The notes under the pieces: model-generated
Seen by the model: the letters and a program-made list of their open reading frames with translations, nothing else
Database searches by the model: none
What the model was told of the DNA's origin: nothing
Position numbers and translations under genes: made by a program
Shown: positions 12,093 through 23,710 of the stretch, piece by piece
Numbering within the stretch: the first letter of the stretch is position 1
Layout of the letters: the number at the start of each line of letters is the position of its first letter
DNA from: Linnemannia elongata
Taxonomy: Eukaryota; Mortierellomycota; Mortierellomycetes; Mortierellales; Mortierellaceae
DNA: 64,000 nucleotides
NCBI GenBank assembly: GCA_036320915.1
Contig: JAXBDG010000003.1
Coordinates: 868,001-932,000, forward strand
Direction of reading: 5' to 3'

Positions 12093-13601
12093 CTAGGCTG
12101 CCCGGACCATGCCACCTTCAGCTCCCTCAGAAGATACTTTGTCGATGTACTGAGAGAGGTGTGCGGCATCCGGCGTCTGTTGGGACATTGGCCTGCCGCT
12201 GAAGAGTGCCTCCGCTACGATGTCAGTTGTCAGATCATTAAGCCTAGGGGCAAAGGCAAAGGGAAAGGTGATGTCAGCAAATCAATACGACTGGGATCAA
12301 AAGTAGACATTCCAAAGGTTCAATTCATTGACCCTGGCATACCATGCTTGGAGTTCAATTGGAAGGTAAGGTTCGTCAGAGACACTGGAGGCTTCTTTGA
12401 GGGCGTCAAAATTCTCCTCTACCCGACTCTTGTACTTTTTCGAGAACTGGGGTCCTGCTTGCGTAATACATTGCTAGTCGCCCACACAAACAATTACGCC
12501 TATTAGTAATCTTTACGAAGCACAGAGTATTCCTTGGCAGTCCAAAGACCCCCTTCTCTTACATAGAGGAGTGCGACTTGATGGGCAACAAACTTGTGAT
12601 TTGTAAGCTTAATGTCGTTCTGGAGCTGCAGGGCAATTGACGTGAGCTGGTTTATGGAGGACATCTGTCGAAAGTGAGCTATTAACAAGCATCGTGTCGC
12701 GGTCAGTACGCATACCGCATGGTTGGGAATAACTGGAGTATAAATGAACGAAGCAGTCTGACCATCACTTTACCTTCAATGTAGCTTCCGCCGGGAAGTA
12801 CAAGTTCAATGCCCAAGTATTCTGATGATTTGGGAAACATCTCGGCAAGACCTGTTCTGATCATGTATCTCTAGAAGGAGGACACAACCACCCACACCAC
12901 ATCAAATAAGATAAGCAAACACCACAAATCATTAGTACCATGAAGTCGACGCACAGTAAATTCCCTAGGATCTCAGAATGTTCCTGTTCATACCCGCAAC
13001 ATCACACGGCCGGAGGTGTTTTCGATGCGATCTGCATGTCCAGTGTCCACCTCAAAGGCAAGAAGAGTCTGCTCCAGGTGAGCAATCGTCTTGTTCAGCT
13101 CAAGGCTTGTCTCCTCGTGCTAATTTTTATTTATTTGGTTGTGCGTGAGTGGAAAAAGGAAAGTGGGAAGAGAAGGCAAGAGGTGTTATGAGTCAGTGTT
13201 GAAGATGTAGTTGCTCGTCGGTAAAGAGAGGGCCTGTCATACAAAATAGGCAATGACTACTTGGTTTTGAGAAGAGCTGCCTACCTTGCCAACAGCCTCT
13301 ATCCTGGTCACAAACATCTCAATACGACTTAGCTCATTGAGCATTTGAAGACCAAGTCGCTTGTGTTTGTTCGCCGAGTTGGGGTGAATCGGGTGGCGGA
13401 TATGAATAGGCACTGAAGAGGCAAGCAAAAAACATAGGACACAGTATGTTAGCCTATTGGTTCGACCTCGCTCAGCTAGGTCTTTGTCTTATTCCCTCAA
13501 GCACTCGCCTTGCTGAGGGTAAGAAAGGTTGGCGTGGTCAAACCTTCGTGTATGTGTGCCAAGGGTGTGACATTCACTAAAGGAGGAGACTCGAGAATCA
13601 T
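12093..13601 (-). CDS. Unrecognised helical protein, 281 residues
   Basis: I do not recognise this family. Seven small exons in consistent phase: 13601-13505, 13412-13285, 13119-12994, 12870-12774, 12678-12563, 12473-12343 and 12243-12093. Every stop-free piece joins in frame to a TAG at 12093, which supports a real gene. The middle is amphipathic and helix-prone: LGLQMLNELSRIEMFVTRIE, SLELNKTIAHLEQTLLAFE, then INQLTSIALQLQNDIKLTN. A more ordered segment, RYMIRTGLAEMFPKSSEYLG, lies in exon 4. No signal peptide, membrane span or catalytic motif is visible. It could be a subunit of a coiled-coil complex, but that is speculation. The first donor (GA|GTGCTT) is weak, so the N-terminus is the least certain part. 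The start lies 321 bases from the divergent VID27 ATG. Confidence 0.65.
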
Positions 13602-13922
13602 TGCTTTTGCTGGAGGTGAATGAAAAGTGCGAAGTGAGGTGTCGAATGAGAGGTTGAGTGAAGGAAAGGAAAGAATAGAAGGGTACTCGTTTACTCGTGA
13701 ATGAGTGTGGAAAGAAAAGAGGAGAGGAGTGAATAGGAAAAGGAGCAGCGCGCGTGAGCAAGAACAGACCACCAACCGCCCCTTGACACTTTCTCCAGCA
13801 ACAAGCTCTTTTTGGTCGTGACTGCTACTTGAAACATAGATAAAACGTTCGGGGTGTGCTCCAAGCTTTACACAACTCTCTTTTCACTCTCTCACACTCA
13901 CTACAAAACACACAGCACACAC
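13602..13922. promoter_or_regulatory. Divergent intergenic promoter region (281-residue protein / VID27)
   Basis: About 320 bases between two divergent start codons, so both promoters must lie here unless they extend into the genes. The VID27 side has a C/T-rich and CACA-rich leader just before the ATG. I could not identify a specific factor site. Confidence 0.5.
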
Positions 13923-16900
13923 ATGAACGTCTTCAAATCTCTCGGAAGACTCATTTGGGGCGACTCCTCTAACCCGGAGCTCGTTCAAATTTCATCAGGG
14001 CAGTTCTACGTCTACAAGTCCTCGGGCGCACGGTCGCAGACTCGGGAATGCATGTAAGCCCTTATACTTTTTGTTTATTTCTTGGCATGAGAAAGGGAGC
14101 TTTGATGAATGAGTGTCTAATGTAAAGTTCTTTCTAACGCCAACCTGTTTACATTATAGCTATATCGACTCTATGGCAACGATTCGCCGCACTACTCAAC
14201 CCTTCCAGTACGTCTTGGCCATCAACCGCGTCTTTGAGGAAGGCGAGGAGACCTTAGAGGACGAGGAGCAAGAACGTAAGTTGAGTCAGAAATTGGTGGC
14301 ACCTTGAGCAAAAACCAACTTTGAACTGAGCATAGTCCATTATTCTGTCGTCTCTCCCTAACACTTCCCATTCTTACTCCTACTAGTTGACGACGAAAAA
14401 GTTTTTTTGATCGACCAGGCCATGAAGTTCAGGAAGGGTGTTTCGGCCGGAGCGACCGCCTTTACGTGGCAAGGGCTCTCGTCAGTAAGTCTTCCTTCCG
14501 TTTTTTCAAGTGGCGTCATAAATTTTAAGCACAGGAAGGCGCGGCAACTAACATCCATTTATGCTTTGCGTGTTTTAGGACGATGCTGGTCTTGAATACG
14601 AGTTTGTCTGTGATGACGAAACCACAGTGTTCACCGCAAATAACTTTGAAATCACTGCCTATCATTGCATGTACGAGCGCAAGTATCAAAAGACGCACTT
14701 TTCCGCAGAGGAAGAGGCAGTCGAGGAATTCCAGCTCCCGTAAGTCTTCCAGTCGCCAACCCCATTCTGCAACCGATTGCGCCTTGTTGACCTTGTATCA
14801 CTAACCCTGACTTCTTTTATGCTCTGTCTGATCAATAGTCCCACGTCATCGAGATCCAGCACGGTAACATCCCCAGGAGCTACTTCACCTCAAGCTAGGA
14901 AAGCATCGCCTGACCTCATGAAAGAGAGCTTGGCGCCTGTGAAAAAGGAAGAGGACATCGACAGACCTGCTCAACGTGACGCCCCCACTAAGTACGATGG
15001 AGTTGCAGAGGCGACAGGACAATTGCATCTCTTCGATCCAAAGACCAACTCGTTCATGCTCCAGGCGGAGAATACCAGATGCCAACTTCTCCGCACTGAA
15101 CAGTTTAAATGTAAGACCTGTGACGTTTCTCGATAAAAGAGACTGAGGAGTAGTTTCAAGCCTAGATAACTAACATCCGCACGATCTTATTTGCATGTGA
15201 CACCTTAGACTGGCTTGTCGTTCTCTCGAAGGATGGAAAGCAGCAACTCGCTCAGCCTGTGGAGGCCAGGATGAATCCTGTGTTCAGTGCGACACACCTT
15301 TCTTTCATCTGGAACTATTTTGATGAGTTACACAACGTTTACTCTTGGCTGATTCGGTTCCCCAACGAGGCTGCGCTTTCAGAGTTCCAGGCTGTTTTCG
15401 GAGAGTGCATGTATGAGTCTCTTAACAAGCTTTCTTGGGCTAAGGTTTCGGTATGTACCCCCTCACGTCTTTTATTCGGATCTTATGTTGAATTGAGTGC
15501 TCTCGTTGCTGACTACTTCGTTCTTTTTGCAATATTCTTTCTATAGTCTACTGATCAGGAGTACATGATCAAAACGTTCCAGGATGATGTTGAAATGTCG
15601 CAGTCTGACACGGAGGAGGAAGAAGAGGAGGAAGAGGAAGAGGAGGAATGGGAGGAGGAGGAAGAGGAGGAGGAGGGAGAAGAAGAAGAGGAGCTCTTTT
15701 CTGACGAAGGCGAGGGTAGCTATGACGAAGACGAAGACGAACAAGAGGAGAACCCTCACGAGACTTTTAAGCAGGATGCAGCCCAGAATAGTCAATTAGC
15801 CGTCGGTTTTAAAGACAGATCATATGTCGTGCGTGGCGATAAGATCGGTGTTTTCAAGCACAACGAGCGCGATGGCCTGGATTTTGCTACCACCATCAAG
15901 AACATCAAGAACAAAGCTGGCAGAGACATCAACCCCTCTCGAGTAAGTTACTTATTATTATACAGGCTATGATTAGGTCTTCAGACGAGGTATTGCGGAC
16001 TGCTCACTAGAACTCATCTATCGCCCTCTGAAACAGGTTGTATTGCACCAGCAGGATACCGCGATGGTCATGATGGATCCCCGAGATCTGGATACTGCCT
16101 ACAAGATGGATCTGGAGTACGGAAAGATTGTCGAGGAATGGCACATGCCCGGCACATCCGGCGTTTTGAACCTAGTGGGCGATTCCAAGTACTCCAACTT
16201 GACAGACAACAAGACCATGGTGGGACACTCGCATAACGCCATGTTCCGTATCGATCCTCGTTTGTCTGGCAGCAAGATTGTCGATAGTGCCTTCAAGCAG
16301 TATGATAGGGGCAACGATTTCACCAGTATTGTAACAACGGATAATGGATCTGTGGCTGTTGCTGGAGCCAAGGGTGAGATCAAGCTGCTGAACACTATCG
16401 GCAAGGCTGCCAAGACGGCTCTCCCCGGACTCGGAGATCCTATTATCGGCCTTGACGTGACAGCCGACGGTCGCTGGGTCATTGCCACCTGCAAGACTTA
16501 TTTGCTCTTAATCGATGTCCTTAATCCTGAGAACAAGAGGCTCGGATTTGATGCTAGCTTCCCTGCCAAGAACAAGGTATGTCGTGGATGTTGTTGTTTA
16601 ATGCTGTGGAATTCCCTGTATTCGCCTCCATACTCACAGGTTTCTTCTTGAATGGGGGGTTTTTTTTCTTAGCCCAAAGCAATCAAGCTGCATCTCAAGC
16701 CTGAGCACGTTGCTGCAATGAGACAGGCCGTCTCCTTCACCACGGCGCGTTTCAACACCGGCGTGAATGAAGCGGAAAAGACTATTGTGACGAGTACGGG
16801 GCCTTATGTTATCACCTGGAACTTCCGTCGCGTCAAGAACGGACACTATGAGTACCAAATCAAGCAGTACGCCGACAACGTCGTTGCAGACAACTTCAAA

Positions 16901-17121
16901 TTTGGTCAAGACCGGTCCATCATTGTCGCCCTGCCTCACGATGTCACAGCTGTCGCCAAGCGCTATCTGTCCAGCTTCTCAGATGCCTTCAAGGTGCCTT
17001 ATGTGATTATTTTTTTGCACTGCTGATTCTCGATTGTTAATTGTGGTACGGCGGCTAACATGGTTTTATTTTTTCTCCCCATCGTGTTAACATCCCTTAG
17101 GCGAAGCAAGAAAAGATGTAA
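13923..17121 (+). CDS. VID27: VID27 family protein
   Basis: Ten exons: 13923-14053, 14160-14275, 14387-14484, 14579-14739, 14839-15110, 15209-15450, 15547-15942, 16037-16576, 16673-16993 and 17101-17121, giving 765 residues. The last exon codes only six residues (AKQEKM). The C-terminal domain is colinear with yeast Vid27: YVVRGDKIGVFKH, VVLHQQDTAMVMMDPRDL, MDLEYGKIVEEW, FRIDPRLSG, TALPGLGDPIIGLDV and TSTGPYVITW. This half is a predicted beta-propeller. The N-terminal part has PH-like strands. An acidic stretch of about 40 Glu/Asp residues (15612-15750) separates the two. Yeast Vid27 was linked to vacuolar import and degradation of fructose-1,6-bisphosphatase; its biochemical function is not established. 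It is followed on the same strand by TERT after 572 bases. Confidence 0.95.
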
Positions 17122-17693
17122 AAGAAAATTTCGCTCCTTCTCACCCCGAATGTAGCAACAAAAACTAATAAATCAACGCCACCAAAACTATCTGTTCGTC
17201 CTGAATAGAAGTGGTAGATTGGTGGTGTCAAAAATAAGAAGGTAGTTCATTGTTCATGGCAGTTGGTAATCTCAGGTCTCAGGATACTAGCCTTTACCCT
17301 TAAGAAGATTCGAGGCCAACAGAATGTCGATCCCCTTCCAGGCACCGTCAGTGATCAATTTGTCTGTTTCCCTGGTGATTAGAGATATTTTTTTAGTTGG
17401 AAAAAAGGAAAGGAGAGAGAGTAACAAGGAATAGAAAAGTTGAAGACGACAGAGAGAGAGAAAGAGAGAGAGAAAGAGAGAGAAAGAGAGAGAAAGAGAG
17501 AGAAAGAGTGAGAGAAAGAGAAGGGGGGGGGAGAGAGCAATTGACAGGAGAAGGAAGAAGGTGCGGATGGATTAGATCCATATGTGCACAAGTCCTTAGG
17601 TTTTTTGACTAGATATGGAAACCAAGCAGCAGAATATAACGCACACACACCCCTTTTCTACTTTTACCCAAACGAACAACACAACAATCGACC
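17122..17693. other. Intergenic region upstream of TERT with a purine microsatellite
   Basis: Holds the VID27 3' end and the TERT promoter. It includes an imperfect GA/GAAA repeat at about 17451-17525 followed by a run of eight G. A CACACAC stretch and a C/A-rich leader precede the TERT ATG. No other gene is seen. Confidence 0.55.
17451..17525. repeat. Purine (GA/GAAA) microsatellite
   Basis: About 75 bases of nearly pure GA and GAAA units on the + strand, about 170-240 bases before the TERT start codon. Such a tract can exclude nucleosomes, but no function can be read from sequence. Confidence 0.85.
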
Positions 17694-20600
17694 ATGGCTG
17701 AATCCAACGCTGCCATCACCAATGCTGTCCTGTTGACATTGCTCCCAGGTCTCCAACGACTCAGTCAATTCCTCGACACCAATCTCAATGCCCAGTCGAC
17801 TGTTGTTTGTAGCGATGACCCAGCCGAGTACAAGTGTCTGCTGCACGATACACTTGTCGCACCTACTCCTGCTGCTGCTATGAAGGACGCAGGTATTGCC
17901 ATCCAATCCTTTCCAACAGAGAGTAGACAGTCTCCCGGCGGGCGACAGGATGATGTAAGATTTCTCTTTCAAAATCGTGAAAAAATACCACCTGTGTCCA
18001 GGACGATACGATTAATAACCCTCCTCATCCTTGGCATTGGTTATCACGCGCCTTGTCCCTTAGATTGTAGACTATGCAATTAGATACACCTGTTCTCCTA
18101 ATGAATGGCCCATTGGAAAATACAACATATTGGCGGCCGGGTATAAATCGGTATGTCTTAATGTACCGATTCCTTTTTATAAGGCGTCGCTACAATAGTC
18201 AAATAACGGAGGATTGACGACAATACGACATTGCCGTCATATATATCTCTTAGATAAGACGGCTCTCTGGCCAGAGAGCCCAACCGTACCACAAGAACAC
18301 CCTTGAGACATTTGTCCGTTCAGAACACTGGGAGACTCTTATGCGACGGTACGTATCTGATCTGTTGAGCGCTGTGGCATGAAAGAGGCGCATCTGAACA
18401 ATTCTTGGTTAAAGATCTAACTCTTATATGCTATCCTTGGTTATAGGATAGGTCAACCTGCGATGGTCTATCTATTGACACAAACCTCTATCTTTGCAGC
18501 GCTACCCAACAATTGCTACTGCCAAATCACAGGACCAGCTATCAGCGAGCAGCATGTTTCGAAACAGCTCATACAGCAGGAAGTCCTTCAAAGCCTCTCG
18601 ACCAGGAAGCGCCCTGTCGATCTTACTCCCTCTTCAGCCACATCTGATACTTGTTCCTCGAAGGACACATCGCCACCGGCTGCAAAACGACGTGCTGTTT
18701 CGACCGAAAAACGGAAATTGGAAGGGCAGAGATTGGAAGATGTACCGACAGTAACCAAGAGACAAAAAAAAAATAATAGCGACAGGGACAAGATCAAGGA
18801 CAAGGTTGCAAACCCGAGAGCCGCCATATCACCGTCGGCAATATCATTCCAGCGGTCCAGGATATTTTATGCGCGACGATACCATATCGAAAGCGTGATG
18901 CTTCGTAACTTTCTGCTTGCCGACTGTAACTACATCAGCTAGAGAGTTACCGTACCGATGTTTTTCTATGTCTACTATCTGCATCGCGTTATCACCTTGC
19001 TGTTATCGTGGCTAATTTGCTCCGCATAATGAACTTACCAAATAGACGATAGCTTTAAGCCGGTGGATTATGTCCCAGACCTAAAGGCCATCGTGGATAT
19101 GCAAATGAAGCGAATGTTCCCCAAGCAACATGGACTTCAAAATGTTTTCTCTCTTTCTATGCCATCAACGGGATGGCTGCCCGATGCGCGTCAAACCATG
19201 GGCGGATTCAAATACAGGACTGAAAGGGCGAAGAGGAAGGCGGCAGGAGGCTGGCGATTGCGCTCCATGAGAACGCTTGTGGAAGAGATGCTTGTTCTTA
19301 ATCAAAAGTGTCGATTCATGGCCTTGCTTCAATACTATTGTCCAGTCATGGTATGTTTTTCGATTCGCTCAACCTTTTTTTCTAGTGATATCCTCTCTCT
19401 TTTCTTGTAGTTTGATGCAAACCATTGACATATATTACGCTCTCCATACTCCATACCTCCAGGCGATTGACAACGCAACAGAGAGCGCTCAGACAAACGT
19501 CGCTACACTTTTGACAAGTTGCTCATCTTTTGATCAGGTAAGGCACTAACCTGTGTACCACGCGATGATTGCGTTGAAATTATTTGTGCAGCTCTGACTG
19601 ACGAGTTCGTATCTCTTGCCGCGCAGGTGACATCATTCGTCCATGCGATCGTGAAGAAAGTCATTCCTCTGGCCATGTTTGGATCGATCGATAACCGCGC
19701 TGTCATACTGCGAGGTAAAGAAGAAAAAAACATAACCATGCCGCGTTGCTGCCTATCTATCACGCCTTCAGTAGTCATACTTCGAGTAGTAACATATCTA
19801 ATTAACAACACCATCTCTGAGACTTTAGCAATGACACGGTTTATTCGCCTTCGGAAGTATGAGACTGTGCCACTGCAGTACGCGCTCCAAGGTTTCAAAC
19901 TAAGCGAGTGCGAGTGGCTTCAGGATTCGCACCGAGTTCATGAAGAGCGCCCAGTCCGTCATATTGCTCCTACAGCGTCTGACAAACAGCACGAGATCTT
20001 GCACGAGTTTGTGTACTGGCTCTTTGAAGGTTTTCTCATGCCGCTACTTCGGGTAACTTTCTCTTCCTCCCTTTTTGCTTCGCGCGTTCATGTTACTACG
20101 ATAAATTTTACCACGTGGAGAGAAATCATTCTAAAATGATACGACTCACTGGCAAACTATTAGGCCACCTTTTACGTGACGGACAGCTCGTACCAGCGCA
20201 ACAAACTCTTTTACTATCGTCATGGGCTGTGGCGAATCATCACACAAACTGCTGTGAACTCTATCCAGGGCAAGATGTTTATCAGAATGGAGCCAGTAAG
20301 AAAATGCTTCTATTTCCCTCTTATTCACTGGCGTAATTGGCATCCTCTAGTACTCTACTCTGACATCATACCTCTCTTTTTTTATCCCGCTCTCTTTGTG
20401 TTGAATAGGAGGAAGTTTCGGTGTGCAACAGCGTTTATTCTAAAGTCAGGTTCCTTCCAAAGACAACCGACCTTCGGCCTATTATCAACCTTGGTCGGAA
20501 GGCGCCCAGACTGGTATGTCTGGCTTTGTTCCTTTGATTTTTTAGTTCGATTGCATAGTATCAGGTCTGGAGGCGTTTCTATTAACCTTGGTTTCTTTGG

Positions 20601-22683
20601 TTCAATATATGCGATGTAGGTCAACGGAGGATCTGCGGGAAACTATAAATCGACGAACGATCGACTAAAAACGGCGTCCTTGGTCCTGGCGTATGAGAGG
20701 AGTCGGCAGATTGAGTGTTCATCGGCTATAGGGATGAGCGATCTCTTTCATCGTCTCAAAAAGGCCAAAGAAAAACTTGTTGGCTCATCCACGCGCAACC
20801 AGTAAGTCTCTCTTATCTGTGTTTTTTGACAACCAACTTTTTTTTTTCTGGTGTGTTAAGAGACACTGATATTATATTTTCTACCATCCCTTGTTTAGAC
20901 AACGACTGTACATGGTAAAAGTCGATATTAAAAAGGCGTTCGACTCGATCAACCAGGAGAACTTGCTCTATCTCATTAATGAGACTTTGAAGGAGGTGGG
21001 TAACTATACAGATCATCACATTCTCTTTAACGAACGTCCTCTTAGTAAAGTTCTCACACACTTTACCACTTTCCCGTGGTGCGCCTTTTTTGGATATGTT
21101 CCTAGGACAAGTACATTATACATCGGCACTCGAAGGTGAACCCTGCGAACGGGCGCATGATGAAACGGTTCAACGCCAACGCTACCGCCCCCGACGACAT
21201 CCCGCACTTCCTCGACTTTGCTCATGAACAAGCAGTATTTTCCAAGCATGCTGTTTTCGTCGACAAGGTAAGCGGCGCAGACCCTGTAAAGTATGGCGAG
21301 GAAAACGCCCCGATGGCCAGAGATTCACACACACACACCATTTCTTTTTTTTTACGGGGTGACTATAGGTTGTACATTCGAGTGAGCGCAAGGATGTCCT
21401 TATAAGCATGATTATGGAGCATATCCGAGAGAATGTTGTCAAGTTTGGACGACACTTTTATAAGCAGGCAACGGGCATTCCTCAAGGATCGAAACTCTCC
21501 CCAGCGCTCTGCAGGTTTGTCATAGTGTGGGAAGGTCATTTTAAGAGTTATTGACCGCATGACATGCATGCTAAAACGCGTCTTTTTTTGGTGTCCTCCT
21601 CATTGATAGGTTCTTTTACGATGAGATGGAAAAAAGAAAACTTTTACATCTCACTCAGAGCGACGATTCTGTAATTCTCATTTCGCTATCCTCCTCCTTC
21701 ACTTCAGCTACACACGTCAATCGTTTTCTGACACCCTTTTTCATTTTCTTCTTGTGAATCCCTCTCACCTCTTAGGCACTGGTGCGTTTGGCGGATGACT
21801 TTCTGTTCATTAGCCACGACAAGGATAAGTCGATCGAGTTTCTAAGGATAATGGCCGCCGGACATCCAGAGTTTGGGTGCTTCATCAATGAAGGCAAGAC
21901 GGTCACCAACTTTGATGTTTTGCTGAGTGATGGTCAACCTGCCCAGCAGTGTCAAGGCAATGGTATGTGCTTTTAATGATGAAGTACCTATGAAGCCTTG
22001 GGAATGTGAGCGCCTTTTGCTACGTGCTTTTGTATTAACAACGGGCCTTTTTCGATATTGGTTTGTGAGATAGATTTTCCTTATTGCGGGTTTCTCCTGC
22101 ACACAAAGACGCTGGAGATCCGTGCCGACTATACTCGATACGAAGGCGACGGTAAGCTTGACCACTCTTGTCGTTTTTTATCTGTTGCTTGATAAGTTAT
22201 ACCTCATGATATCTGTCTCACGCGTACTAACGCGTTTTGCCTCCTTAATCTTCGTGCCCCCTTTTTAAAACCGAATAGACATCCGAGACTTGTTGACCGT
22301 ATCACGAAACATGCAACCTAGCAAAAACGCCCAAGCCGGCTATGCCATCGTCCTCAAAATGAAAAAGTAAGCACCCTCTCCTCATTTCTCTCGCGCCAAC
22401 CATTTTAACATGGAAACTTTGATCACACGCACCGCACATCCCTTTCTTTTTCTTTTTTGTAAGACTCGGCTAATGATCCCCAACACCCTACCTCGTATCT
22501 ATTTTTCTTATATAATAATTAGAGCGATGCAACACATGTGCCAGATGTCATTCTCAGATACGACCTATAACTCTCACGCAAGAGTCTTCCTCAACATCTA
22601 CCAGAACTTTATCTTCTGTGCCATGAAGTTTCACGCCTACATCCTCGAACTCTTCCTCGATCCCGCCCTTTCCTGCCGCTCTA

Positions 22684-22714
<31 letters not shown>

Positions 22715-23144
22715 GTCTTCCTCCTCGCAGGATCAGATTAACCATCGCCAAAACATCATCATCGACCCTTCAGACCTCCCCGAGATCGTCACAGGCATCT
22801 TCCGAGCAGCCTACGGTCTCCTCCACAACAGCCGTCGTTCAAAAGTTGGAATTGAAGCCGGCGTCGAATTTCGCGTCTACGAACGCCACGTCTTTTGGTT
22901 AGGCGCCACCGCATTCCTCAAGACCTTACCCGAACGGCAAGGTCAGAGCCAAGCTGGGCCTGGGCTGGGTCAGGGTTCGAGTCGGATGCCCGAGTTTGTG
23001 TACGCGCCCTTGAGGAAGTATTTGAGGACAAAGATTGTAGACCGGTTGGAGGTTGAGGAGAAGAAGGCATATTTTAAGAGGATGCTGTTCTCGGCTGTCA
23101 ATGATCCACGGAATTCTATCATGGACGATATTCGATATAGATAG
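17694..23144 (+). CDS. TERT: Telomerase reverse transcriptase catalytic subunit
   Basis: Nineteen exons in consistent phase: 17694-17954, 18064-18150, 18254-18348, 18447-18904, 19046-19350, 19463-19537, 19627-19714, 19829-20052, 20164-20295, 20409-20513, 20620-20801, 20899-20995, 21106-21267, 21369-21514, 21610-21670, 21776-21962, 22074-22151, 22279-22366 and 22523-23144, giving 1150 residues. The TEN domain (NILAAGY, LPNNCYCQITGP) is followed by a Ser/Lys-rich linker and a CP-like motif (RSRIFYARR). The QFP region has MFPKQHGLQNVF. Motif T is FYVTDSSYQRNKLFYYRHG (about 534). RT motifs: 1/2 VRFLPKTTDLRPIINLGRKA; A VKVDIKKAFDSI (Asp680); B' QATGIPQGSKLSPALC; C RLADDFLFI (Asp833-834); D CFINEGKTVTNF; E FPYCGFLL. 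A C-terminal extension follows, with a polyserine insertion at 22680-22730. All catalytic aspartates are present. Role: adds telomeric repeats using the telomerase RNA, which I did not find here. Confidence 0.96.
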
Positions 23145-23710
23145 GTTTTTAGCGATCATTAGTTGGTTGTTTGTTTTTTTTGATAGTTATGAATATTATT
23201 ATTTTTTTTTTGTTTTGTTTTGAAGAATGAAACTAGAATAGCTTTGTATGTTGTGTTATGAGTAAAAGAGGATATGCGAAAACGGGAACCGGTAGAATGA
23301 GAAAGAGGAGGAGAAGAGAGAGGAGAGGATCTTGATGTACAAGGGAGGAGGGTGACGTTTTTTTTCTCCACGAAAGAAAAGGAAGGATAGCGCTTACAGT
23401 TTAAAATAAGCTTTATAGCGAAAATGAGCTGTGCAAATGGAGAGAGTGTGTGTGTGAAGAATGTGTGCGTGCAAAGTGTGCAAGGTGTGCAGAGTGCGTG
23501 TGTGGTGGTAGTGGGGTAGTATAGTGTGTGTGTGCAAATATGTTGTATTGAAAGAGGAGAGAGTGAGAAGTGGAGAGTAGCGCTGGGGTTGTTATGAAAG
23601 TAAAAGAGTATAAGAACAGCAAAAAAAAAAAAAAAAGTAATGACCCGAGATCCTCCTTCCTTCCTTCCTTTGATCCTTCCTTCTTATCCTTCGTCCATCT
23701 ATGCTTGTAA
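23145..23710. other. Convergent 3' intergenic region (TERT / DUF3020)
   Basis: Holds two 3' untranslated regions. It contains GTGT/GTGC-rich stretches (23440-23540) and an A run near 23621-23636. I see no gene. Confidence 0.6.

Noticed and set aside
15541..15795. Minus-strand hydrophobic frame, apparent membrane protein
   Set aside because: It is the antisense of the Glu/Asp-rich stretch of VID27 (GAG/GAA read backwards gives Leu/Phe).
20899..21962. RT motifs as part of a retrotransposon
   Set aside because: The RT is preceded by TEN, CP-like, QFP and T motifs and lacks endonuclease or integrase, so it is TERT, in a spliced host gene.
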